A stretch of 64,000 nt of DNA. Origin: Apricaphanius iberus (Eukaryota > Chordata > Actinopteri > Cyprinodontiformes > Aphaniidae). The translations under genes and the position numbers were made by a program. Under the pieces are notes generated by a model. It did no database searches, was not told the DNA's origin, and saw nothing but the letters and a program-made list of their open reading frames with translations. Positions 1 to 10,987 of the stretch are shown here, piece after piece. Each line of letters starts with the position of its first letter. Within the stretch, counting starts at the first letter, position 1. Location: positions 1 through 64,000 of the forward strand of contig JAPXFQ010002383.1 in NCBI GenBank assembly GCA_028564705.1, in the 5' to 3' direction.

Positions 1-782
1 AGACACATAAGCTCCTCACCATGCATGGCGGTTTCCATCCCAAATCCAGCGCTCTAAGAATGTACACAAGTCGTTGTTGTAGGAATGATTATTGCAGTTA
101 TAGGCTTTTTCATTTATTACTCATAGTACTTAGATAAAACATTAGTAAACTGAACATTGCTTATTTATGTTGAATTAGTACTGAGTTATGCTGATGCATT
201 TATAAGTTGGATTCTGTTACTCAGTGTCTAGATAAAATATTGTTTAGCTGTTCTGATTTGATACATGTACTGCAAGAAGCTAGTTATCTCATATGACACA
301 TACCTTTTTTGCCTCATGACAGATCTTGTGTTTGCTGACACATCCCATGTTGTTCTGTGATTGGTCTTGTGATTATCCTCGGATACATAGAAAAGAGTGT
401 TAGTTATCTTACCATAACTGTATGATGTGTTTTTTTCTCCCACAGCTGAGTAATAAATCAGTCAGAAGCTGATCCAATAGGGTGTGGTTAAATCAGTGTA
501 TATATATTTGTGACTTTGTGAAGAACCTCAGAGCTCCCAATGGACTCTCCATGCGCATGTAAAATAAAAATTTCTAAAGAAATGTTTAGAAGAGGCTTCA
601 TCCGTTCATGCTAGCCGCTGACCAGGCTGGGACTGGTCCAACTAATTGGTGTGGAGACTCAGCTATTTAACCTCTTGGAGGGCTTTTCCAAGACTGATCA
701 TGTCATTGGATCCTCTGTGCTCCATATCTTAACGACGGTCGTTGGCGTGTCGCCTATTGGTGGAGGTTAGGTTTCGGCTTCA
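1..782. other. No gene recognised; possible decayed Penelope 3' tail
   Basis: AT-rich sequence without a convincing reading frame. The part from about 455 to 782 lies directly downstream (on the minus strand) of the Penelope-like GIY-YIG fragment and may be the rest of that element, with many stops. The first 450 bases hold nothing I recognise. Confidence 0.4.
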
Positions 783-1609
783 TTAGTGCCCTATTGTGTT
801 ATAACAATAGTCGTTGGAGTCACAGTTGTTTTTCTTATTAGAGGCTAAGTCGTTGAGTCTCCTGGGGAGGGATGAAAGGGCAGCATTGTAAATCGGAGAT
901 AGGTGATGTCTCAGGCCTCCTTCTCTGTTGAGAGATGGTTTCTCTACTTTTACATAGATGGCTTCTTTGACTCCTCTTTCAAACCACCTGTCCTCTCTGT
1001 CTAAAATCTGGACATTGCTGTCCTCAAATGAATGGGCTTTATCCTTGAGATGTAAATGAACAGCAGAGTCAATGCCTGAGAAGTTAGCTCTCCTGTGTTG
1101 GGCCATGCGTTTGTACACTGGTTGTTTGGTGTCACCAATGTAGAGGTCCTTACATTCTTCATTGCATTGGATTGCATACACCAGGTTGCTTTTGTGTGCG
1201 TGTGGTGTTCTGTCCTTGGGATGTACTTGTCTGAGTGTGTTGCTGGGTTTGAAATACACAGGGATACTGTGTTTGTTAAAAATCCTCCTGAGTTTTTCAG
1301 AAATCCCAGACACATATGGAACGACTACATTGTTTCGTTTGTTTTGTTTTTCTTTTTCAACCACTTTTTGGCATTCTTTCTAGCTGCAGTTTTCACAAAA
1401 GTCCAGCTGGGGTAACCACAAGTTGTGAGGGTGTCTCTCACGTGCTTGCGTTCTTCCCCTTGGGCCTGTGAGCTGGTGGGTATGTTATCAGCTCTGTGTT
1501 GCAGGGTCCTGATAACACTAAGCTTGTTTTCCAGTGGGTGGTGTGAGTCAAAAAGTAGGTTTCTACCTCCTCCATGTATACATTTGCCACAATTGTCCAA
1601 ATTGTTCAA
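783..1609 (-). mobile_element. Penelope-like retroelement fragment (end of RT and GIY-YIG endonuclease)
   Basis: This is the 3' part of a Penelope-like element, whose proteins join a reverse transcriptase to a C-terminal GIY-YIG endonuclease. The frame at 1364-783 encodes a GIY-YIG-type module: VYAIQC, then LYIGDTKQ, then KRMAQHRR, which carries the expected catalytic arginine, followed by a downstream E-rich segment. The overlapping frame at 1609-1325 encodes the linker after the RT (HPLENK..VIRTLQHRA..IPTS, then CGYPSW). The two parts lie in different frames, so a frameshift near 1330-1360 has broken the gene. No RT core is present. The fragment ends where L2 sequence begins at about 1605, probably because the L2 landed in it. 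Family known; this copy is dead. Confidence 0.85.
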
Positions 1610-2320
1610 TTCAATTCACTTTTATTTATATAGCGCCAATTCACAACAAATGTAATCTCAAGGCACTTTATAACAAAAGTCATTTAAATACCGTTATATA
1701 AACATTCCAATCAGTTAAAAGTTTTCTATGTAAGGAATCCTGGCAGATTGCGATGAGTCATCAACGTGAGGTTGTGCCCGGACCATGCAGATTACAACCA
1801 CAGCTATTCCTCAGCAATCCCTCAAACTGAGCAAGCATCTAGATCATCTAGGTCGGTGGCTCAGTGGTAGAGTAGTTGGCTTGCAATCAGAGGGTCGTAG
1901 GTCCGATTCCAGCTTCCTCCAGTCACATGTTGATGTGGGCAAGGCACTTAACCCCCAAATTCTACATTGTCCTACCAAGCCATGTTGGGTGTCGGTGTAT
2001 GAATGCGAGTGTGAATGGGTGAATTTGGCTTCAATGTAAAGCGCTTTGAGTGGTCAGTAAGACTAGAAAAGCGCTAAATAAGTTCAGTCCATTTACCATT
2101 TACCATCTCGCAACAGTGGAGAGGAAAAACTCACCTTTAACAGGAAGAAACCTCCGGGCGAACCTGGCTCAGTCATCTGCTACGCCCGTCTGGGGGCCTG
2201 AGAAGACAGCATGGAGGATGCTCGGTCACTTTGAGTATCACCAATGTTCCCCATCCAGCAGGGGGTTTGGATCAGGTGCAGGAGATGGCTCAGGATTTAC
2301 TGTGATGATAATATAATGGA
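1605..2320 (-). mobile_element. L2/Maui-type LINE 3' UTR fragment
   Basis: The left end is the reverse complement of an L2 3' end: TTCAATTCAATTCA repeats, then TTTATATAGCGCC, then CTCAAGGCACTTTA. The body resembles the 3' UTRs of the L2 copies at 10203-10987 and 17352-19302, for example the stretch with AACAGGAAGAAACCTCCGG. No coding sequence is left. A tRNA-derived SINE on the plus strand interrupts it at 1851-2105. Confidence 0.8.
1851..2105 (+). mobile_element. tRNA-derived SINE with AFC-like tail, nested in L2
   Basis: The head is tRNA-like, with an A box (GTGGCTCAGTGGTAGAG) and a B box (GGTCCGATTCC at 1900-1910), so it could serve as an internal RNA polymerase III promoter. The tail has GTAAAGCGCTTTGAGTGG, a second GCGCTA motif, and ends in TTTACCATTTACCAT. 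This is the pattern of AFC-type SINEs described from cichlids and relatives. CATCT occurs on both sides of the insert, a possible short target duplication. The insert cleanly splits an L2 3' UTR. Confidence 0.8.
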
Positions 2321-2481
2321 AATAACTAACTCAATAAATACAAATAAATAAAAGTAAATTAAAATAAATAAATAAAGTTGTCACATGATAATCTAGCAAT
2401 TGGCCTATAGTGGCCTAATATTATTATGATGCTAATTACTCTAAAAAGCGGCCAAGTAAGGGCAGCATAGAAAAAGCTTAC

Positions 2482-2722
2482 CTGATATTTCCGCTGGCAT
2501 AACAGCATTTGGGTGACTGTCAGATAACATTAGGCGTCTCTTTTTCCTCGGGATCTCCTCTAACTCACTATCAGGGGACGAACTTTCATTCACCCAGGAA
2601 TCGTCACTGCCATCAGACTCATTCTCCGGGCCAGATTGTCCACCAGAATCGTCACTGTCCATGTTCATCAGTCTTTCTAAAGCCATTTCTACTGTCATAT
2701 TTCTTTTAGACCTGTGTGTCAT
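2482..2722 (-). CDS. Acidic first exon, possibly of a piggyBac-like transposase
   Basis: An ATG at 2722 opens an 80-codon frame that runs to a good splice donor (CAG then GTAAGC, donor at 2481-2476). The peptide is rich in D, S and E (SDDSGGQSGPENESDGSDDS), then has a basic patch (PRKKRR). Acidic N-termini of this kind are typical of piggyBac-type transposases, but none of the catalytic domain is seen in any nearby frame, so the assignment is tentative. A first exon of a domesticated or host gene is the alternative. Just upstream lie two perfect hairpins, which could be terminal structures of the same element. Confidence 0.35.
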
Positions 2723-2898
2723 TTTAGCTTTGCTTCAGATAGAAAAGAAAAAACTGAAAAACAAACATAAATTTTTGCTGGACCAAACACCGCTGAAGAT
2801 GCTCTTTGACAATCAGCTGACTGTCAAAATTCCCGCCTTGACGTTCTATTGTTATTTAGCGCGGGAAAATCGAAATAGTACAGCGTAAAACTCGCTGC

Positions 2899-2960
2899 AA
2901 TCTAAATGACCGCCTGTGGCAGTCATTTAGATTCCTACTTCCAGTTACACAGGAAGTAGG
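2899..2960. repeat. Two adjacent perfect hairpins
   Basis: AATCTAAATGAC at 2899-2910 pairs exactly with GTCATTTAGATT at 2922-2933 across an 11-base loop. CCTACTTCC at 2934-2942 pairs exactly with GGAAGTAGG at 2952-2960 across a 9-base loop. They abut without a gap and sit about 180 bases upstream of the acidic exon. A TTAA, the usual piggyBac target, follows at about 2971, consistent with but not proof of a transposon end. Confidence 0.7.
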
Positions 2961-3042
2961 CCTTTCAATTTAAAAGCTCTAACCGGATGTGTTTAAAGTT
3001 TAGTTTTAGAGTTAAGAATAGAATCGTTCAATTGCCCCACAC

Positions 3043-3170
3043 GGGGAAATTTGTTTAAAGGTGTTTAAAGTTTATTTAAATGTAATAGTAGTTTAATTAG
3101 AGTTTAAATGTATTAATAGTTTAAAGTTTAAATGTTTAAATATGGAGTTTATTTAAAGTTTAAATGGAGG
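3043..3170. repeat. Degenerate GTTTAAA-rich repeat
   Basis: A stretch made of irregularly spaced GTTTAAA and TTTAAATG words. It has no open frame and no fixed period and is best read as decayed simple sequence. Confidence 0.5.
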
Positions 3171-3469
3171 AGGTTATCACCTTTTCTCTTTTGACTGGTG
3201 TAGATAAATCTACAACGTGTCTCCCTCATCCATGTTGACATGGCCTGTCCCATTCCTTTTCTGAAGAAAAGAGGATTGAGGATTCTTGGGGTCTATTTAA
3301 CGAGAAAAGAACCCCCGGGTCCTCCTTCTTTCCTTCCTTCCTTTGCTTGAACCACCGGTAGTCATAAATCATGTTTGACACAAAGTTTTTAACCTGTGCT
3401 TGTCCCCTACACCCCCTCCAACGGAGGCCATAAATTGAATTTTGACATAAGGTGATTCTATAGCTCTCC

Positions 3470-4090
3470 AAAATACTCCTACTAATTAAATCACTTAACG
3501 GTTTAGCACCAAAGTATGCTGGAGATATGTTGTCACTATATCAACCCAGCAGACCACTCAGGTCCTCCAACTCTAGCTTACTAAACATTCCTAGAATTAG
3601 AACTAAACGGGGAGAGGCAGCTTTCAGTTTCTATGCTCCACAAATCTGGAACAAACTTCCAGAAGAATGCAAAAATGCTGAATTGTTAGGCTCTTTTAAA
3701 TCAAAGGTTAAAACACTACTATTCAGAGCTGCCTTTGAGTCCTAAATTGCGTATTTGACCACTCTTTGATTCTCGTGATGTGATTTTTATTCTTATTTTT
3801 AAACCGATTGTGTTTTATTTGTTTTCAGTCTATATTCTTTTGCATAAATTTGTTCTGTACACCTTCACTTTTTATTCTTATGTTTTATTTGTTTTTAAAT
3901 TTCATACTCTCACATAAATTTATTTTTCATGCTTCAGTTACTAAATGCATTTCTTTTAGTAATGATATGTTTTAATTTTCTTATTTTTATCATGTATTTG
4001 GTTTCTCTACCACTGAATCATGTAAAGCACCTTGAATTGCCTTCGTGTTGAAAGTGTGCTAAATAAATAAATTGCCTTGCCTGCCTTGCT
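3470..4090 (+). mobile_element. 5'-truncated L2/CR1-like LINE (end of ORF2 plus 3' UTR)
   Basis: From about 3470 to 3745 the frame encodes the last part of a LINE ORF2: KILLLIKSLNGLAPKY, then a stretch ending in FYAPQIWNKLPEECK..FKSKVKTLLF. This is the usual C-terminal signature of fish L2/CR1-group elements. A 3' UTR follows with AAAGCACCTTGAATTGCCT and ends in an AATAAATTGCCTTGCC tail near 4090. The tail differs from the GAATT tail of the other L2 copies here, so this is a second L2-like family. A minus-strand relative of the tail lies at 55228-55400. Confidence 0.8.
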
Positions 4091-4890
4091 CTGTTCTTGG
4101 TACAAAAATCTGGAAATTAAGATGCAAAAAAGAAATTTTCATAAAATCAAAAAAAATATGGACAACCCTAAGCATCCTCTGCATGATACTATCCTACAAT
4201 AACAGAATGTTTTCAGTCAGAGGCTTCTTCCACAGGAAATCCTTCCTACCCACAGCCATTATGACCTACAAATCCTTGAATAATTAACTAGTATGAGCTA
4301 CAGCACTTAAATTCTAAATGAATTGTGTAGGTCAAAATTAAATGTTCAGAGATAACTAAACAAACATGTATACTATGAGAAATTTTGCTATAGCGATGTA
4401 GAGTAGCTTTGCAGATAGCAGATTAATATATGAGCAGCTTTAACAGTATTTTGCCTTTAACAAGGTGTCTCGTTGCTGAACTCAAATCATTGTCCTTTAG
4501 TAAGCCTTTCATTTCCTCCTCAACTGCTCAGTGCATTGTTTGTTGCTTTAATTTCTGACTAAGGAGAATAAAACAACAGAGCAGGGCATTCAGACCTGAA
4601 AGAGCATTATTAGTTTTCTTTACTAACTTCCTCTCATTTGTTCAAAGTATCCACTGTCTTATGTTTAATGTGGCTCTGAAGAGAGCAAAGCTTGGGCCCA
4701 CGGTTTGTTCAGTAACTCATGTTGTATCAGCACAGTGTTGCCAATGTGCTAAAGTAGTTTTCTCCCCTCCTTTTTTGCAGTTACCTTTCTTATTTTGAGT
4801 CTGCTTTTTCTTTTCCTACGTCCCTTGAATGTATCACTTCTCCAATCTTCAGCAGGGGCCGTTCCAGAAAGCAGGTTACGTGACATAATT
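4091..4890. other. No gene recognised
   Basis: AT-rich sequence with only short chance frames. Nothing here matches a repeat or motif that I recognise. Confidence 0.5.
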
Positions 4891-5026
4891 ATATTTCTAC
4901 CATGGTCTGGGTGAATACTCGATTCTGATTGGCTGGAGGGTGTAGATTAAAGAATATAATGTGCACCTAGGAAAAGCGTCCCATCAAATTGCCTAGTGAC
5001 AGTTCTAAAACATTGCACTTGCTAAA

Positions 5027-5089
5027 ATGGCAACAGAGACAGTTGACTTGTCGCAACGTTTTGAATCATCCTCTGGACACAAACAAGAA
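5027..5089 (+). CDS. Candidate 21-codon first exon with splice donor
   Basis: ATG at 5027 opens a frame of exactly 21 codons (starts MATETVDLSQ) and ends at an excellent donor, AAGAA then GTAAGT at 5090. The surrounding sequence (from about 4893) and the inverted repeat at 5358-5471 look like a fish DNA transposon, so this may be the first exon of a transposon gene whose later exons are gone. No family can be assigned from 21 residues. Confidence 0.25.
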
Positions 5090-5357
5090 GTAAGTAGTGG
5101 ACTGGCCTTCTGAAATGATACTTTGTATCACTTAACGTAAGGTAAAGCCATGATCTCACTTTCCATCACTGATAAACTACTGCGGTTGGCTCACTTTGGC
5201 TGCATTGCTTGGCAACGGCTGTATACAGAAGTGCGTTCTGTATAGTGCGTTCCATTTATATATAAAAAACCTCACGATTTTAACTCTAAATAAGATTAAA
5301 GTATTATTAAGCGATTAAATATTTCTTTAGTTCATAAGTGAACATGGTATAAGCTGG

Positions 5358-5471
5358 ATAATGCCCTTGGAGGAGTCCATTATTAGAAAATAATGGACTT
5401 CGCAGAAGCAACCGTTCACGCCTCCACATCGTCCACTATTTTCTGATAATGGACACCTCGTCAGGCATTAT
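5358..5471. repeat. 41-bp inverted repeat (fold-back), DNA-transposon-like
   Basis: The arm at 5358-5398 (starts ATAATGCCCTTGGAGGAG) is a roughly 83 percent match to the reverse complement of 5431-5471, separated by 32 bases. Each arm contains its own short palindrome around CCATTATT..AATAATGG. This resembles an end or hairpin of a DNA transposon; no target duplication was found. Confidence 0.6.
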
Positions 5472-5604
5472 CCCTTACATGTTTAAGGGTAAGGTTGTGC
5501 ATAACCTCAACCAAAATGAATGTAGCTTTCAAGTAATGTTTGTAACCATAGCAACTTAAATTTGTTGTCTATGGAGTGTGACAAAGAGACGATGTCTATT
5601 CTAT

Positions 5605-5770
5605 ATTCTACACGGAAAAATCGGCAGTGTAAATTTAACTAACATAGTGTTAATTTTTAACACTATCGCAGTGTTTATATAATCCTCACCAGTCCAGTTC
5701 ACAGTGTTCATTTTATGACACCCACTGTTTTTAATGACACTTTTAAGTATATTTTTAACACTAATCTGAG

Positions 5771-5822
<52 letters not shown>
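5605..5822. repeat. AACACT/AGTGTT-rich repeat followed by (TA)n microsatellite
   Basis: Bases 5605-5765 are full of short inverted words (AGTGTTAATTTTTAACACT and variants), as in a decayed MITE. Bases 5771-5822 are an almost pure TA dinucleotide run of about 25 units. Confidence 0.7.
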
Positions 5823-5825
<3 letters not shown>

Positions 5826-6019
5826 TTATGTAATAATTGAGTTAAAGATTCTAAGTTTCACTTAATTTATATTTATTTAAATCACTTAATATCAGATTCA
5901 GCTCTATTGAATCAAGCCCAGTAACGCATTCATAAAAGGAAAGAACAATTTCACTACAAGTATTTATTTCTAATATACACTTCACATATTATTTGTATTT
6001 GGAAGCAAGAGAGATTTTA

Positions 6020-6240
6020 AGTAGGGCTGGGCAGATTGATCTAAAATATTGATAGAATCGATCTAACGTTGGTGTTGAGTATTGATCGATAGCTACGTGA
6101 CAAAGTCAATATTTTTTTATTCTAAAAAGCTACAATTGAATTAAAAAATACATCCACAGGGCTTCTAGAAGGGTGCAGAATGAAAATGCATTTCCTTAAA
6201 AAATTTGAATTAAAATATAATAAAATGTGCATTCAAAATG
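6020..6240. repeat. Possible hAT-type MITE remnant
   Basis: It begins TAGGGCTGGGCAGATTGAT, a start common to many hAT-like fish MITEs, followed by ATCGAT-rich sequence. No matching far end or 8-bp duplication was found. Confidence 0.3.
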
Positions 6241-6430
6241 GGCACAACAATGACATTATGTTTACATGTACCAGCCAGTAGAGGCCACGGGTTGACAGAT
6301 ACGGCCTTTATGAACCTGTTAAATGTTCGCCGCAGCTCGGCTTGCTCTACGAAGAATGGTGGAGTCAGCAAGTCAAGGAGCTGCTTCAGAGCCCCGGGGA
6401 TATTGTTATCTGTTTCAGGAGAGGACTGAC

Positions 6431-7124
6431 CGCAGAAGAACCAAAACTATAGTAGTTTTAGGTTAAGCTTACACTAGATGGACCCACATAAAACATTTCT
6501 GCCCCATTTTCTAACTATGTGTCTCCGTCAACGGAGAGCGTATACCTGTAATTGGACAGCTCAAAAAAAGCCAGAGATTATTTCACCAGAACGGTGCTCT
6601 ATAGTTGATTTAATCAGTAGGTCAATGCAGCGTTTGGTCATTACATACTTTATATTTAAAGGGGCACTTTATCTATTAAGGTGTTTTGGAGATTTTGAGC
6701 TCAAGGAGGTGTAGAGAAACTGCCATGTGTTTGTTTACATGCATTTATGGAGTATTCTATGAGCTCTACTTCTAGTAAAAAGCTTTACAGCTGAAACAAA
6801 ACTTACTTCTGTCATCCATTGCTCCTTAAGGGGCAAATGCTTTCACAAGCTGGAGAAAAAAAACCATCTAACCAGATACGACACTAAAAGGGTAGGCAGA
6901 CCCGCCATGAGAAGCTAGCACACCCTGCTGTCCTGGTCCGGATTTGCTTTGCAACACACAACAATCAACGCAGCACTATAAACGAAAACGTCTCCATCAA
7001 TACTTCTGCGTCTGGAAGCAAAGTTGCTGTCGGAAAGGTATAAACTAGTCTTTACCACAGAAGAACAGAAACTAGAGTAGTTTTAAGTGAAGCCTACACT
7101 AGATGGACTCACATAAAACATTTC
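6431..7124 (+). repeat. Dispersed repeat, copy A, bounded by ~70-bp direct repeats
   Basis: Bases 6502-7050 align by eye with 44202-44740 in the same order (shared landmarks GTCAACGGAGAGCGTAT, AGCCAGAGAT, GTGCTCTATAGT, TTCTAGTAAAAAGCTTTA and CCTGCTGTCCTGGTC). Copy A is also bounded by two diverged direct repeats, 6431-6500 and 7056-7124 (ACTAGATGGACCCACATAAA versus ACTAGATGGACTCACATAAA). No coding frame is apparent. It is probably a non-autonomous DNA transposon, class not determined. Confidence 0.6.
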
Positions 7125-7135
7125 CACGGCATCAA

Positions 7136-8844
7136 ACACACGCGGAAAATGCGACTTTCCTCCTCGATCGGTAAGTTCCTCACTTGCTAACTTTGCTAAC
7201 GTTATCTGTCAGTTAAACTCCTCTAAAATGTATTCCTCACTGGACAGAGTCCAGGTTGGTCACTGGGCATATCTGCAGCAAACCAGGCAACCCAACAGCC
7301 AGAATAATGTTTTTATTGTTGTAACTACAACCTAGATAAACTAGATGTCGCTACCAGTTTCTATAACCTGCTCTCCCCAGGTTCAACAAATCTGACCATG
7401 TGCCCATAATTATGAGAAAAAAAGAAAAGAAAAAGTTTAAAATGCTCACCATTCCAACGATGGTGCCTGCTCTCTCTTCCTCCAAAGATGGATCCCTGAA
7501 AACAAAAAAATTATTCCAATTTCTGAGAGCCTTCACTTTAATTCTAACAGCTTTTTATCTGTTAACAAGCGTGGACTGCAGTTCTTTTCCATGGGAAAAC
7601 CTACCTTGAATTTCCTTTTTGTCTCCATCAAATGCTTCTTCAAATGTCAAGGGTTCTCACCTCTTAAAACATCCTCTCTGAGTGTTTTTCCATTGGCCTT
7701 GTTATCATGCCTCTCACTAATAATATCTCTGTCACAGATTTTGCTAATGCTATTGCAGTCTGTAGTGAGAGTAGGACGTAAGATCTTAAGGGGTGTTTGT
7801 GAACAGCCTCTGTATAGTTATAGCAGATAATTAATTTGTTGTGAATACTTTTTAGATATTCTAATAATGAACAAGACATTTCTAAAAGATGATGGTTCTA
7901 AAATTTGTTAAGTTGTAACAGCAGTATTATTAGGAAGATCAAAGTTGGCCTCTGATCTCTTCTTTTTAAATTCTCATTATCCGTCACTTTACACTAAGAA
8001 CCCTAACTGCCCCAAAGAGCTGAACAGACAGAGAAGATTTATTAGCTCCACACAGGTCCACGCGGCGCCTTTGCTTTCTGATCTCTTCTTCAGCATCATT
8101 AACTGTACCTCACTTTCATCTCCCACTCCTCTGTTCCACTCAGGGATCCTTCCTTCCACCCATCTTTGACATGACCTGCATCTAATTGCTAGAGGCACAC
8201 ATATGTGCATGACTGTGAGCACTAGTTGAGCTCTTCAGGCTTGTTGCTGGAGTAATGACTTCCAGCTCAGTCTTTAGGTAATGAGCATTTCCTGATAGCT
8301 TCTGGAGGATGGCTTTGAAAGCAACACTGGGACTCAGTCCTCTATCCAAAACTGAAAAAATACCTAACTTGTCTTGTGAATTTTTTGACATAACTATGGT
8401 CTCTGTTGTGTAGTGAAAGCACATTAACCTCCTTTAAAGATTTTGTCTGGTTTGCTGCTATTGTGTCTCAAGTGTTGCAGATGAAAAAGTGATATCTGAA
8501 AAAAGAATTAGTGAATACAAAACAAATGATTCCTTTTCTGAAAGGTATAATGTTTTTAAATGCAACTGTTATTTTGAAAGACATGTAAATGCAATTAGCT
8601 CTATGTAAATGTAACAAAAATTTTGAAGTGCATGTGAATAAAAGGACACATCTGAGTCCTGATGGTGTGAGCGGGCAGTTATTAATAGAGCACTTATTTA
8701 ACAACTGATTGGCAATCTTTTTACAATTGTGATTTCACAGCCAGGCCTGATTGCAACTGAAATGAATAACTGTGCTAGAACTTGTCTCACCTGTGCCATA
8801 GGTTGAAAGATTTAAAAAAGTACTCCATGCATTTATTTAAAGGA
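7136..8844. other. Mostly unassigned; one candidate micro-exon
   Basis: No recognisable repeat or gene. The one thing of note is a 46-base minus-strand segment at 7495-7450 bounded by a polypyrimidine tract with CAG and by GTGAGC, treated as a finding only. Confidence 0.4.
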
Positions 8845-8960
8845 AGGTAAGTCAATGACATCTAAATGTCTGAAAAAGGTTACAAAGCCATTTCTAAGGC
8901 TTTGTGGTTTAAGAAACCACAGAATTACCCATTATCCACAAGTGAAAACATAGAGAAGAT
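8845..8960 (+). pseudogene. Tc1-like transposase scrap
   Basis: The sequence reads, with errors, like the helix-turn-helix part of a fish Tc1-like transposase (about KKGYKAISKAL, then CATTATCCACAAGTGAAAACAT). It has no intact frame and no inverted repeats nearby. It is a small, old fossil. Confidence 0.45.
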
Positions 8961-9206
8961 TAACCTTAAACTTAAAGATTTAAATGTTTGGATACATTGT
9001 AAAAGCTATGTTTGCTAAAGATTTCACTCACTGTATAGCCCTATAAGACATAGTGCTAGACATTTTTGTTTTCCATCAATTTGACCAAAGGGGTAAAAAA
9101 ATCTAGTCAATCTATTTCTACCAATCAATTTTAAAAATTTTCACAATAGTATTTTTTATTCATTTTAAGTAATACTGCAGTCGACCGAGCTGAAGTCCCG
9201 TCAAAA

Positions 9207-9242
<36 letters not shown>

Positions 9243-9300
9243 TTTATTTGTATGGCACCTTCCAGCACCCAATGGTGCATTCCAAAGTAAAAGCAAGAAT
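9207..9300. repeat. (AATC)n microsatellite next to a LINE-like 3' tail
   Basis: Bases 9207-9242 are about nine AATC units. They run into TATTTATTTGTATGGCACCTTCC, which resembles the reverse complement of an L2-type 3' end, so the microsatellite is probably the tail repeat of a decayed minus-strand LINE. Confidence 0.6.
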
Positions 9301-10202
9301 ACTATTAAAACAAAAGATACTATTGAGAATAATTTTAAAATTTATTGGTGAATTCCCATTAGCTACTTGTTAGCGTGATGCATTGAGTACAGTTTCCAGG
9401 TCTGACATGGTACTCAGAAGCTCTCTTGTTTTAAGTTACTTGTACTTTGTGTGTAAATTTAAAAATGTCTGAACATTTAAGTAGTCAGAGGTGTGAATCC
9501 TAATCTGTCAAAATGAGTGATGATCTTGAGATTTTTCCATAACCATTTTAAAAAAAAACAACTAATACCTGCAATCACCCGCATGATATAACTCACACCC
9601 TTCAGTTAACTATTTTCCTTGCCGAACAGCAAAGAACTTCGAAAAATTGACATATGTTTACAAGACTCAAAGCCAGCACAACACCATAGACAGGAAATGT
9701 TTACGTAAAATAATTTTATTTAACAAAGATCTGCGGGTCGTCTTTGGAGGTTATCTGGGAAAGGGAAAACAGGGAACCAAGTCTGGACTGCAAGAGGAGT
9801 ATAGATTAACTGGATGAAGATGATGTGGAGATGAGTTGCTTGGAGGAAGGTAGGCTGGAAGCTGTGGTCGGTGATTGTCTGAAGGTGAGTCTATAATGTC
9901 CATTTACTTTCTGTTGTTTTTGCAGGTGGATGACATGAAGGAGTGCAGAGAATTTCCAGGCCTGAATGTGAGTTCTGTTTTTCTCCACATGTGGAGATGT
10001 TTCTGGGCAGAAAGGCGAGCTACTTAATGACAGCAACAGAGTGAGTGAGTGATGACGAGATTACCATGCTGGAAGCTGTGCCAAGGCTGACCAGGCAGGA
10101 ACCCAGATTCAGGGACTGTCTATGGCCTGAGAGGTTCCGGAGGAAGGTCATAGGAAACCCAGGAGGGATCTACAAGGAGAATGGAAGGTCAGTCATATAA
10201 AC
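9301..10202. other. No gene recognised
   Basis: Single-copy-looking sequence with stops in all frames. I see no repeat or motif that I can name. Confidence 0.45.
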
Positions 10203-10987
10203 CCCTAAAAATCAATCTCCATCATACATCAGAGACCTGATTGTTCCATATGTTCCTAACAGAACACGTCGTTCTCAGAATTTATACTCGTCTTAAAACC
10301 TTCCTTTCTGATCAAGCTTATAGTTAGAAAGGCTTAGATTATCCTGAGTTATTTTTGTAGTTATGCTGCTATAGGCTTAGACTGTTGGAGAACAGACCGA
10401 CCACTTTTCCTCTTTTACTGCTCTCCAGATGTATTCTTTCTGCTGTTATTGCAATTGTTAACCTTGTTTTCTCTCTGAGTTTTTCTCTCCATAGAAGCTC
10501 CACCTGGTCTGGTGTCCTGCTCAGCTGCGGCGCCCTGCTGGATGGGGAGCATCGATTAGTATGATGCTTCTAGTAACCAAACATCCTCCATGTCCTGTTA
10601 TCAACTTTTTACTTTCTTCTATATATAAACTACTCTCACATTAGTTCTTTTTTTCTTTTTGTGTCTCTTCTCAAACCCCCAGAGAGTTGTGACAGATGAC
10701 TGCTTGTTCTGAGCCAGGTTCTGCCGGAGTTCTTCTTGTCCACTGACGCTACATGCTTGCTCAGTATGAGGGATTACTGAAGGAGTGCTGTGTTGTAGTC
10801 TGCATGTTTTGGACACAACCTCACGTCAATGATTCAAAGTAATCTGCTGGGATTCCTTACATAGAAAACTTTTAACTGACTGGTATGTTTGTATAATTGT
10901 ATTGAAATGACTTTTCATGTAAAGTGCCTTGTGAATATATCTGTTGTGATTTGGCGCTATATAAAGAAATTGAATTAAATGGAATTA
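10203..10987 (+). mobile_element. L2/Maui-type LINE fragment (ORF2 end with deletion, complete 3' UTR)
   Basis: The start encodes part of the ORF2 C-terminus (about SIRDLIVPYVPNR). After a deletion near 10290 it resumes at the last codons (TCTTAAAACCTTCCTTTCTGATCAAGC) and goes into the 3' UTR. The end has AAAGTGCCTTGTGAATATAT, GGCGCTATATAAA and GAATTAAATGGAATT, the + strand form of the L2 tail seen reversed at 1605 and 17352. It gives the 3' UTR without the 28S insertion found in the 17352-19302 copy. Confidence 0.85.

Noticed and set aside
1851..1925. tRNA genes at the heads of the SINEs (1851, 12961, 33178)
   Set aside because: A and B boxes are present but each runs straight into a SINE body and tail; no full cloverleaf is expected.
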